Positions 1-9,892 of a DNA stretch of 64,000 bases are shown piece by piece. How positions within the stretch are numbered: the first letter of the stretch is position 1; every line of letters begins with the position of its first letter. Source of the DNA: Vermamoeba vermiformis (Eukaryota; Tubulinea; Echinamoebida). The stretch lies in the NCBI GenBank assembly GCA_045837725.1, contig JBEWZL010000119.1, forward strand, positions 62,001 to 126,000. The letters run 5' to 3'. The notes under the pieces were generated by a model, which was not told the origin of the DNA, ran no database searches, and was given only the letters and a program-made list of their open reading frames with translations. The translations under genes were made by a program, and so were the position numbers.

Positions 1-708
1 CCGAAGAACAGCACAACGATCCGACGCGCAGCAAGTTCACGGCTGTGGACTATTTTGGACAACAACTGCTCAAAGCGGGCTACAACTATTATGGCAATGA
101 GCCCATGTACAGCGGAATAACTGGCGTGGAGTTCGAAGCGGACATTTACATCGGCGTGGTGTACTATCAGCGCTTGCGACACATGGTCGGTGACAAGTAT
201 CAAGTGCGTGCCACTGGTCCTAAAAATAGACTCACGCGACAGCCCATCAAGGGTCGTAAGAAGGGTGGTGGCATTCGTTTCGGAGGTAATTATTCCGCAC
301 TCATTCTTTATTCTTGACACGTGACTCACGGTGCTATTACCAGAAATGGAAAGAGACAGTTTGCTGGCACACGGCGCGTCGTTCCTGTTGCAAGACAGAC
401 TGTTCATGTCCTCCGACTTCCACATTGCGCACGTGTGTCGCACGTGTGGCTCAGTGCTCAGCACTTCCATCTTTCAGAGCGTGAACAACAGTCTGCACGT
501 CTCGGAGTACTCCGAAGCACGCCGCGCAGAGAACAAACAAGTGCTCTGTCGCTACTGTCTCGACGGCAATGTTGAAGCTGCCAACACGCAAGGTGCCACT
601 TCCAAAAAAGGCAAGAATGTCACGCGCATCTCCATGCCATTCGTGTTCCGCTACCTGATCTCGGAGCTGGCAGCGATGAACATTCGCATTTGCGTCGACG
701 TCGAATAA
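1..708 (+). CDS. RPA2: RNA polymerase I second-largest subunit, C-terminal part
   Basis: This is the 3' end of the gene for the second-largest Pol I subunit, which transcribes rRNA genes in the nucleolus. The gene enters from the left edge. Exons are <1-285 and 344-708, joined in phase 1. The protein runs through the hybrid-binding and clamp regions: the stretch around YGNEPMYSG, then [15 protein letters not shown], then [18 protein letters not shown]. It ends with the C-terminal zinc ribbon, a CRTC pair and a CRYC pair separated by an insert of about 40 residues, as in Rpa135. The unusually long spacer between the two Cys pairs matches Pol I rather than Pol II or III, but I judged this from memory of the families. 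The 3' end faces the EED gene, with 141 bases between the stops; a CTATAAATAG element and an AATAAA lie there. Confidence 0.93.
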
Positions 709-849
709 GAATTCAATTCTCGGGGCTATAAATAGCACCAAACCTGCGAAATACTTGTAATAAATTCACTTTTAACCTCTTATATTTATCAACTCTATTG
801 CACAAACAACTACACAAGTGACGTCTCTGGTGACTAAGTACAACATGAA

Positions 850-2543
850 CTACTCCTGCTTGTCAGGCTTGCTGTCCACACTCTCCTCAGAGATGATCGC
901 ATCTGCTCCGTTCGTGGTCGGATCCGCATCCACGGTGCCATTGAGTGCCAGACGCGCACGGTCCTCGTCCTTGAGGGTCTTGGGGTCCAAGTGGTCCCAG
1001 CGCCATATGAATGCCTCGGTGACGAACAAGACGTGCCTGCAGTGCGCGCTGAATGCACAGGCCCGCACACTCTGTCGCGCACGCTTGTGTTCGAGCGCGT
1101 GAATGCACTCGCCACTGCTCAGCTCGTAGATGTACACCACACCGGTCTTGGAGCCCACGGCGAGGTACTGGCCGTCACTGCTCACATCGAACAGCGTGCG
1201 CGCACCACTCGTCTCGCTCTTGCCCTTGACACGCAGCTCGCGCTCGATGCTGTCGTGCTGCCAGTCCCACACCACCACTCTGTTGTCCACCGACTTGCTC
1301 ACCACGCGTGCGTCGTCGAGACAGCGCAGACAATCTGACATGTGACACCTGTCAATCACGTGCGCGCAGTAACTACATGTAAGATGCACAGCTACGTACC
1401 GATCTCAGATTTGTGCGGAGATTTCAAAGCACGTGATTCAGTGACCTCCACGGGCACCGACAAATCACGTGTCACTTGCTCAGCTTTGCGCTTCTTCGAA
1501 TCACTTCCATTTAAGGCAGGTGCCACCACGTGATTCAAGTCCCAGATCTGCACCGCGCCCTGTTTGTTGGCGGTCAACAGCACAGTGCCGTGCGCTGCAG
1601 GTACAAAGGTCTGTGTGTGCGTCAGTGCGGAACAGTCAACAGCGCGACACGTACCATGGCCGTGGTGTGCGGGGCGTGCAACACAGCGATGCACGGATTC
1701 AAGTCGTCTTCGCGCTGCTCGTCACTCGTCTTGACGCGCTTGCTGGCACGCTGTTGGTACCACTCGCTGTCCGGTGCGAAGGCAGAGATCTCCCATATGC
1801 GCACTGTGCCGTCGCGCGAGTACGATGCGAGCAGTTGACGCGCGTACTTGGCTGCATTGTGCTCGTTCTGATCGCAGCTCGGCAACACTACATCTGTGCT
1901 GCACATCTGTTCAATCGTGTCGTCGTGACCTGTAGCGATGAGTACATGCTTTATCTTAATATAGTTAGCACTATTTACCGTGCAAGATGTGAAAAGCGCG
2001 TGTTCTGCCAATGGAAATGAGATGGATCAGGCGATCGACACCCGCCACCGCGAGCCAAGTGTCGTGCTTATTATCAGGTGCTTGCAACCACTCGCCGCAG
2101 TACAATATGCGCTCTGGATTGTCGTAGTCAACCTTCTCAGCCTCTGGCAGCACTGCTTTTTGTTTTGCAGCGGTCTTGGCTGGATCTTTCTTCTTTTTCT
2201 TCTCATTTTGCGCATTGTTATTGCCCTTAGCTTCATTGATCTTATTTTGCAGCTCTAATAGTGCAGGGGTATCTACATTAACAAAATTCAATATCACATC
2301 CATGTTGTTGCCGCGGTTCTCGTTGTCATAGATCGTCGCTTGCGTGCCACCGATCGACGCAATTAAATTGTGGTTAATTTTGCTCGTCTTGTTGAAGAAC
2401 AGCTCTTCAATAGGCTGCACGTGAGCCTCTTTGACGATCTTCTTCAAGATCATGTTCTTCAGCAAATAGCTGGTGCTGACAGGCTCACTAGCCTCACCAT
2501 TCGTCTTAACATTGCTGTTCGTATTAGCGTCGACTTGAGCCAT
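850..2543 (-). CDS. EED: Polycomb PRC2 subunit EED/ESC/FIE, WD40 protein
   Basis: WD40 beta-propeller core subunit of Polycomb repressive complex 2, which methylates H3K27 and binds H3K27me3. Exons on the minus strand: 2543-1979, 1929-1655, 1610-1400, 1334-850; 511 aa, all phases consistent. The match to EED is collinear: LIASIGGTQATIYDNE, WLAVAGVDRLIHLIS, GHDDTIEQM, LASYSRDGTVRIWE, then the diagnostic DCLRCLDDARVVSKS (animal DCVRWLGDLILSKS) and IWRWDHLD (animal IWRWDRLR). A Lys-rich insert (residues about 115-140) lies in an early blade and a Ser/Lys insert after blade 5. By eye, one aromatic-cage position is kept as Tyr (ILYCGEW), one is Phe for Tyr, and the Trp looks replaced. The initiator MAQVD was chosen as the first Met. 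An E2F-like GCGCGAAA (2583-2590) lies about 40 bases upstream. Confidence 0.9.
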
Positions 2544-2895
2544 GGTGTTCACTATCAAGCGCGATTGAAATTTAAAATTTGAGCGCGAAACTCAACGGTC
2601 ACACGGCTCAATTCTACGCATTCATAGGACATCAGTTGTCAGGCAGTGTGGCGTGTACTGGACATATGTGGCTGCAATCGAATGTTACATATGCATTGTT
2701 AGTCTGAGTCCAACATAAGGTTGTCACTCGTTGATGACGGACAGATCCAGATCGCGTTACTGTGCAGTTAGATCGAGTGACAGACAACATCGCAGCTATT
2801 GCATGATTGTTAATCTCGTTATTTATTGACAAAATTGAATAACAGATTTATTAAGCTGAATAGCGAATACGCTAGTTACAATTGGTGCTATGTAC
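2544..2895. other. Intergenic region upstream of EED
   Basis: No coding exon seen. It holds the EED promoter/5' UTR, with an E2F-type GCGCGAAA at 2583-2590, and the 3' UTR of the next minus-strand gene, with TTTATT (AATAAA on the minus strand) near 2846. Confidence 0.6.
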
Positions 2896-3653
2896 TTAGT
2901 TGGCATTGGATGAGACGTTGTCAGGCTTCTCTTCCAAGAATTTAATCCACTTGTTGAGGAACTCGTCAGCTCCTGTATTCTTGTCCAATGTATCCACAGT
3001 GAACACTGATTCGATGCCAGTTGAGGACTCAGCAACCTTAGGAGCTTCAGTCTTCTTCTTGTAAGACTCTAAATAATATTATTTTATGAGTTCTTGTGCG
3101 CTAGTGCCGTTAATTAGCTGTTTTATATTTGCTGTTCGTACGTCAAGATGCAATAAACTTGCAATACGAAAATATCTGTTGTAATTGATGCCAGATATGT
3201 GTAAAATATTATATATTGATGTATTAATATTATATGACATTATTCATGCGTCTATTAAAAATTATAAAAATTACTGAGGTCAAAATAAATATTTATGGTG
3301 AGAGGGCGCAGATGAAAAATTATTATGACGTACCCAATTGAGAAGGACTCAATAATTTCTTCAATTCGTCATTTTCAGAGCGCAGTCTCAAATTCTCTGC
3401 TTGAATCTGTTTATATTGTTCGCGTTGTTTTTTAACTTTTTCTGCCTTTTCTTCATCTCGTTGAGCCTTCTTGCTCATGACCCAAGCATATTTGTGTGAG
3501 CCCCAAATAACACCAACACCAAAAGCCAACAAGGCTGTAACCTAATAACGTTTGTTAAAACTCAAATTAACTCACCACAGCACTCGATTCGATGGATGCT
3601 TTGTTCTCGTAACATACCACTGTAAATCCGCGAGGGGCGAATACTGTGCTCAT
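2896..3653 (-). CDS. Small single-pass membrane protein with coiled coil
   Basis: Not recognised. Exons 3653-3618, 3541-3334 and 3068-2896 give 138 aa. A short N-terminus (MSTVFAPRG) leads into one hydrophobic segment, about residues 10-35 (VTALLAFGVGVIWG). A basic/acidic coiled coil follows (about 40-75, rich in K/E/Q with heptad Leu), and then a soluble tail ending FLNKWIKFLEEKPDNV. The topology suggests an organelle or ER membrane protein with a cytosolic coiled coil. An alternative donor at about 3576 (GTGAGT) would lengthen exon 1 in the same phase but leave an intron of only about 34 nt, so I prefer the first donor. It is divergent from the kinesin gene, sharing a 220-base promoter. Confidence 0.65.
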
Positions 3654-3791
3654 TTTTATGATTTAAGGGTCAATAAATAATAATTTCAAGCTCCGTCTAT
3701 CAAAAATTATTGTTCGCGTGATTTTGGGTGGATATTTTTAGTGTTCAATTTTTGACTGTCAAAGTTTGGTGCAAAAAAAGTGACCGTTGCT

Positions 3792-3801
3792 GCGCGCCAA
3801 A
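3792..3801. promoter_or_regulatory. E2F-like site in the kinesin-6 promoter
   Basis: GCGCGCCAAA, i.e. TTTGGCGCGC on the minus strand, matches the E2F/DP consensus TTTSGCGC in its core. It lies 73 bases before the kinesin ATG and between divergent genes. Function is inferred only. Confidence 0.45.
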
Positions 3802-3873
3802 TAATACATTCAAATTTTTGAAGTTGATACTTTTAGATTCGATTCGAAGTGAAGCAGCACAATTAAAATACTA

Positions 3874-6235
3874 ATGAGTTCTCCACAAGAGACTAAAGTA
3901 GCGGATTCAGCAGCTGACGATCTCAGGTACGCAAGCTATTTCTACCCCTTGAAGCTACAACACAAATAATAACCACGCCAATTAATTACAGCTCTATTCG
4001 CAAAAATTTATTCCCAACGGCGCCAATTCAGCCGAACAGATTGGAAGTATTTTTGAGATTGCGACCAGTGCCCGAGACCACCGAGCTCTCAGTCGCACGC
4101 ATCGATGCTCGTCGTGTAATGTTGCGCGACAAGTTGCGTGAGCACGGTGCGGGCACTGAATTCGAGTTTGATGGCGTGCTGGGCCCTCAAGCTGACGAGA
4201 CTGAAGAGGAGAACAAAGAGAACAGCGATCCTGAGAATGATGTCGATGAAGAGGGCAACAAACCAATGCCTAGCATTAAACAAACGAGCTCTTTTTCCAC
4301 ATCTGGCAGTCAGCGATCTGTCTACAAAACTATTGGTCTGCCTCTCGTTAAGGCGCTATTTGAAGGACGCGATGCATTGTTGGCTGCATATGGATCTTCT
4401 GGTTCAGGCAAGACGCACACTATTCAGGGCAATACAGAAGACCCCAAGGACCGTGGTATCATTCCGCGCATCTTGAGCACCGTTTTCGAGTCTATTAACA
4501 TGGCTGGCAAATCCAAGACCGCGAAAAACAAGAACAGTGACCCTGATCAAGTTGGTACGTTAATATATTATTTTAATCTGCCGAAATGATTGCTCACTCG
4601 AGCTCTACAGTTTTGGATGTCAGCGACGAATTCAAGTATTTCATTTGGATGTCATACTACGAGGTGTACAATGAAAAAGTATTCGATCTCTTGGCACCAC
4701 AAGATAAGAAAGAGGCCCTCAAGGTCAAAGAAGACAAATCAGGCCGGATCTTCGTCCGCGACATCACCGAACAGACACTGACGAGTGTAGAGGATGGCAA
4801 GAAGTGGTTGAATGAAGGTCTTCGCAACAGACGTGTGGCCGAAACCTGTCAGAACCGCGATTCATCGCGCAGTCACTCCATCTTGACCATTAAGATTGCT
4901 CAGATCCCCAAAAAAGCTAGCAAAGAGGAGCTGCACGAGAACCCTAAACTCGTTAAATACAGTCGCCTGTCTGTCGTAGATCTTGCCGGCAGTGAGCGCG
5001 CCAACAAGACCAAGACAGCAGGTGATCGCATGCGCGAGGCCAGTCACATCAACAAGTCACTCATGACGCTCGGCATGTGCATTGAGACCATGCGCTACAA
5101 TCAGCTGCACCCCAAACAGACGCAGCAACAAGTCGTGCCCTTCAGACAGTCACAACTCACGCGTCTGCTGCAGGACTACTTCACCGGCAATGCTAAGGCG
5201 GTGATGATTATCAACGTCAATCCGCGCATGCTCGACTACGAAGAGACGCTGCAAGTGCTCAAATTCGCTGCTGTCGCCAAGACCGTCGTCACCACCACCG
5301 CCAAGAAGCGTGTGGTCGCGGTGAGTCACACTGCCTATGTGCCGGGTCAAGCTCGTCCTGCAGCACCGAGTGTGCCCCAACCAGCCCCAGCCACACCACC
5401 AAATATGGAAGTGGGCGAGGTCGATACAGATCAGGTGATTGATGAGCTGCTCGATCAAATCGATGCGCTGCGCAGACAAGTGGTCGAATCAGAGCTCAAA
5501 GCCACTGAAGTCGAGATGCGAGTGCGCAGCGAGGCCAGCAACGAACTTGCCACTCGATTGTGCGAGTTTGAGCAGATCTACGAAGAGCGCCTCGAACAAG
5601 AGCTCAGTGTGATGGCTGCCATGTACCAGAAGAAGATCAAGATTGCACTCGATGCATCACGTGCTGAGCAGAGTGAGGGCCACGCACAGCACTCGGAGAC
5701 TGAGCGCAAGACTGAGCAGGACAGCGCCGAGGCTGACCGTCTGCGCGAGCAAGTGTCGCGCTTGCAGGATGACATTCAAGCACGTGACGCTGTCATCGAA
5801 CAGCTTCGCAAAGAATTGGCCGCACAACAAGAGACCAATGCGCGCACCAGCGAGAGCGGCGAGTTTGACACGCCGAGCAAGAAATTGAGCTTCAAAAAGA
5901 AGTTGAAAGACATGTTGACACCTGTCAAGAAGTTGAAGCGCAAAGAACCAGCCTCCAATCACGAGGACGAGGGCGGGGCGAAGAAGAAGCAGCGCACTGA
6001 GGGTCAGTTCCACTGCATGAGTCCGCAGCAATTCTCGCCCGTCACTTCGCCAAATAAGGAAAATGAGGAGGAGAATGTACCGACCAGTCCGCAACCCGTG
6101 CGCAAGATTGCAGTGTCACGTGCCACCAAGCGACAGGTGCCAGAGGAGGATGAAGAGCCTGCTGTCGTGCCGCGCGTCGGAAAAACACCCATTGCACGTC
6201 GTTTGCGAACACGAGCACCGACTAAAGCCAAATAA
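3874..6235 (+). CDS. Kinesin-6 (MKLP/KIF20-KIF23 type) mitotic motor
   Basis: Plus-end motor likely acting at the central spindle and in cytokinesis. Exons 3874-3926, 3992-4554, 4611-6235; 746 aa. The motor domain starts at about residue 35 (NRLEVFLRLRPVPE). It has P-loop GSSGSGKT, switch I NRDSSRSHS and switch II VVDLAGSERANKTKTAGDRMREASHINKSL in order, and ends near VMIINVNPRMLDYEETLQVLKFA. An acidic/Ser insert of about 45 residues (rich in E, N, D, then S) sits between the FDGVLGP strand and the helix before the P-loop; such long motor inserts are typical of kinesin-6. A coiled coil follows at about 465-600 and then a basic tail with SP/TP sites, ending RRLRTRAPTKAK, suited to microtubule or nuclear binding. 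The P-loop lacks the usual Gln (GQTGSGKT). The family call is good; MKLP1 versus MKLP2 is not decided. Confidence 0.88.
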
Positions 6236-6398
6236 GGCAATTTTGTGAATATGAACAATCTTGAAGGGAAATAAGAAACAGAAGTGGATCTGTTGTTGTT
6301 TCCATTTTAGGCAATTGTTTTATTGACCAGCAAGGTCAATGTCTGTACAAATAAACTACAAGCTGTATTATTATTATTATCTACAATGTGGGTCATAC

Positions 6399-9300
6399 TC
6401 AGCTCTCATCCACCGTTCTGAATGCGAATTTGAGCAGTTTTGATTTGCTGGCGGTGGATTGTTCCGCGGTACTACTGGTGTCCTCGGCTATTTCCTTTTT
6501 AGGAGTGGCTAGCTCCTTTTCAGGCGTGTCAGTGACCGCTGATTGGCTGGCCAGGGCTTCACGCTGTTTTTGCAGTCGTTTCCTTTGCACAGTCTTTTTG
6601 AACTTTTTGAGCTCATTTTCGCTGTCACTGCTGTCACTGCTGTCACTCATTAAAATCACGTGACCAGCTTCTGCGGGCTGGTCGGAGTCGCTCATCACGT
6701 GATCATCGCTCGAAACCTCTATCACACGTTTCTGTTCAGTCACTCTCGCAGTGGGTTGTGTTGCCTTTTTTGGACTAGTGCTGTCACGTGGTGGACCGCG
6801 ATAGACAAATTTGTCCAGCGAGACATGTGACTTTTTCAGCGGAGATTGTATCTCGGAGTCTTCCGCGCTGGCAACACTGCTCTGACGTTTCTTGGCACCC
6901 GTTGGAGTGACACGTTTGACATCATCGTTGACAGGTGTCACCAAGTCATCCTCATCGCTGTCACTCATCTCGCGCATTTTTTTCACGCGCTCACGGATCT
7001 TTTGCCGCTTTTGCATGGCTGATTTGCGCTCGTCGTACGAATCCACCTTCTCGAGCAAATATTCAATGAACGAGTTGGCGGTGATTGAATCGAGATTGCA
7101 GTCACGTGACAAGTTCTCATCGACTTGCAGCTTGTCTTCTTGACCATTCAGCGCTTCACCGAGCACTTCGAGCTTGTGATCGATCAGGTCCCAGATCATC
7201 TCGTCAATGGTGCCAGCTGCCACCAAGTAGTGCACGTTGACACTTGACACTTGACCAATGCGGTGCGCGCGATCTTCGCATTGACGCAGCGTGCCTGGAT
7301 TCCAGAACAGTTCCGCAAAGATCACCGTGTTGGCAGCTGTCAAAGTGAGACCAGTGCCAGCAGCTGTCATGGACAGCACGCCCACGCGACAGTTCGGCTC
7401 ATTTTGAAAGTGCGTCACGAGCTCGTGGCGTGCATGACCAGGCGTTCTTCCGTCGATCTGAATGTGCTCGATGCGATGCGTGTTCATGAAGTGTGCAATG
7501 CCATCGAGCACGTCTTGATGGTGGCCAAATACCAGGAATTTGTCGCCACCCTCGAGCAGATCGGTGATGTACTCCAACACGGCTGGTAGCTTGGCAGTGC
7601 CAGTGTCGCGGAACAATTCTTGAATCACGCGGATCTTGTGGAATGAGAGGTCTTTGGCCTTGTCTAACCGTTCTGCGTCTTCTATATTTGGAAACATCAG
7701 TGAGTATATAGCCACAAACTAGCGCAAAGATTGATATTACTTGATTTGGCAGTCTGTTGCAGCCCTTCTCGGATCTCACTCAATTCAGTGCTGATCTTTT
7801 GGATCATTTTCTGCTGTTTGGCCGGTATATTGATCGACACCTGCGTGCACCGATTAATCGACCGACATGGCCAAATAAGGCAAGTGGCATACCTTTTGTC
7901 GCAGTTTAGCAGGCAGTTGCGTGAGTACTTGCTGTTTGAGGCGCCGAATCATGACGCTCTCGCCCAACAGACAGTTCAGCTCTTTCAAGTGCGAGTTGCC
8001 CGTGTAGTCCCAGCGCTGAAACTGATTCTTGTGACCGTTGCAATAGCGTGCTCCGAAGGGCGGGAAGTACGGGAACAGATCCGTTCTGATGGCACTCAGC
8101 TGCGAGAAGAGTTCCACGGGCCGCGAGACAGCAGGTGTGCCCGTCAACAGCACGGCACGCTTGGCTCGCTGCAGGATCGGAATAACTGCCTTGGTGCGCT
8201 TGGCGGAATAACTCTTCAAGAAGTGGGACTCGTCGCAGATGACCACTTTGAAGTTCACTGCGTCTATTTTAGGCGCCATCTTGGTGACGAGATCGTACGA
8301 GATGATGTTGACAGGTGCCAGCACGTCACATTTGCCCGTCATCACGACGTTGATGTCCGTGCTCGGAATATCTCCCAGCCACCGCTCGAGTTGTTCCGCC
8401 CACTGCAATCGGAGCGAGGAGGGTGTGATGATGAGCAAGGGCCACTCATCTCTATAATAGGCCGCGACACCAATGGCTTGAATGGTCTTGCCCAGGCCCA
8501 TCTCATCGCCGATCAGTGCGCGGCCTGCCTTCTCGACCACGAACTGAATGCCCTCCGCTTGAAAGGGCAGCAGTGCATTCACCAGCGAGTTGGGCAGTTT
8601 GGTCCACACCATCGTAGGGCTATTTTTAGCTGCACCGTTCATGAATGCTTTGAATATCCACTCGGGCAGTCGCGTGACATTGACGTGGTGCTGTTTGAGC
8701 GTTGTGAACACGTGCTCGTGTTGCGACAGTTCGTAGCTCCAGCGCTCTGATTCGTCGTCTATTTTTAGATCAGTATACTGTGTACCACACTGCACGACTG
8801 CTTACCATATTTGGCAGTGGGCAGTGATTGCAACAAGCGCACAAAGTTCGGGTGCGTGATGGCCATGGGAATTCTCAGAAAATTCTTGAAGATCACGTGC
8901 TGCACGACGAATCGATCACGTGCCACGAGACTGAACTCGTAGTGCCCTGTCGGCAGTGGTCCGACGTTCAGTGAAGCGCTAGGTCTGGGCGACAGGGGCG
9001 TGTTGGGTGCGCTATTAATAGGACTCGGTGTGCTAGTCGCGGTGCTGGTCGTGACTGCATTCAATGCGGTGTTATTACCATTTATGGCAGGTGTCACGTG
9101 ATTGGTCGGTGCAGTTCTGGGTGCATTGGGTGAGGGACTCGAGACTAGAGCTCGCTGCGCAGTGTTGTGAGGCTGAGTGGGCGTGCTATTTATAGCATTG
9201 GGTGCATTGCCATTTATGGTAATATTTGATTTTGGTGAGCTGACAGGCGGTGTGCTGCTGGTTGGTGACTGCGCGACAGATCTGCCCAACAACTGACTGG

Positions 9301-9715
9301 TGCTGATGAGTCGCGGACTAGCAAGTGTATTGCCATTATTGTAAGGACTAGCATTACCATATTTAGCACCATTAATTGTATTTGCAGGTGAACTTGACGG
9401 ACGAGTGACTTGTTGACGCAGATCTGACTGATTAACGCGCGCAGTATTTGGTGTTGAATTGTTGTTCATATATGGTTGTTGATATGTGTTATAATTAGGA
9501 CTCGTAGTGTAATTGTTGGTGGGCAGTGAATGGCTCGATCTATTATTAATTACAGGTGTTGGGGCGGTGGTATTAATTTTCCCAGCGTTGAAATTATTCC
9601 TAGAATTATTGTTCAAATTATTGGGACTCGTGCTGGTACTAGTATTCGTCTGTGCTGATTGTAAGGCTTGCTCGATCGCAGCCCACTCGCTGTCGTCAAT
9701 GAATTCAGTGTCCAT
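6399..9715 (-). CDS. SMARCAL1: SMARCAL1/HARP annealing helicase
   Basis: SNF2-family ATPase that rewinds RPA-coated DNA at stalled forks. Exons 9715-8806, 8758-7893, 7840-7741, 7681-6399; 1052 aa. The first about 230 residues are low-complexity Asn/Ser/Thr/Pro. A HARP domain follows (about 245-320; GHYEFSLVARDRFVV to LLQSLPTAKY, continuing DDESERWSYEL), then the SNF2 N lobe with GDEMGLGKTIQAI (Walker A), DESH box (CDESHFLKS) and LTGTP, then the helicase C lobe with FGHHQDVLDGI, MTAAGTGLTLT and QCEDRAHRIGQ. That order, with HARP just before the ATPase and no RING or chromodomain, is the SMARCAL1 pattern. The last about 220 residues are charged and disordered with a run of Asp-Ser-Ser. Its 5' end faces SNAPC4 across a 177-base promoter. 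Confidence 0.93.
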
Positions 9716-9892
9716 GCTGTCACGATATTATTGCCGTAGTATAAATACTGTACTTGTTTATCTTATCGTGGTGTCCACCAGCAGCTGCATTAAAAAAAAT
9801 TGTTCTTGTTCTCAGAATTTATTTTGTTCGATCCAAAAGTATTGACATCAACATGTGCAATTAACTGATATTACAATACATAAATTGTAAGA

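Noticed and set aside
726-735. CTATAAATAG as a TATA box
   Set aside because: It lies just after the RPA2 stop between convergent genes, so no start site is expected; kept only as a MEF2-type match.
451-741. Minus-strand open frame of 96 codons over the RPA2 3' exon
   Set aside because: Antisense shadow of a conserved zinc-ribbon exon; no splice context or family signal.
5657-6094. Minus-strand open frame of 145 codons, Leu-rich
   Set aside because: Antisense of the kinesin coiled-coil tail; Leu richness comes from the complement of Gln/Glu/Lys codons.
7731-8750. Plus-strand open frame of 339 codons
   Set aside because: Antisense shadow of the SMARCAL1 ATPase exons, and it runs across two real introns.
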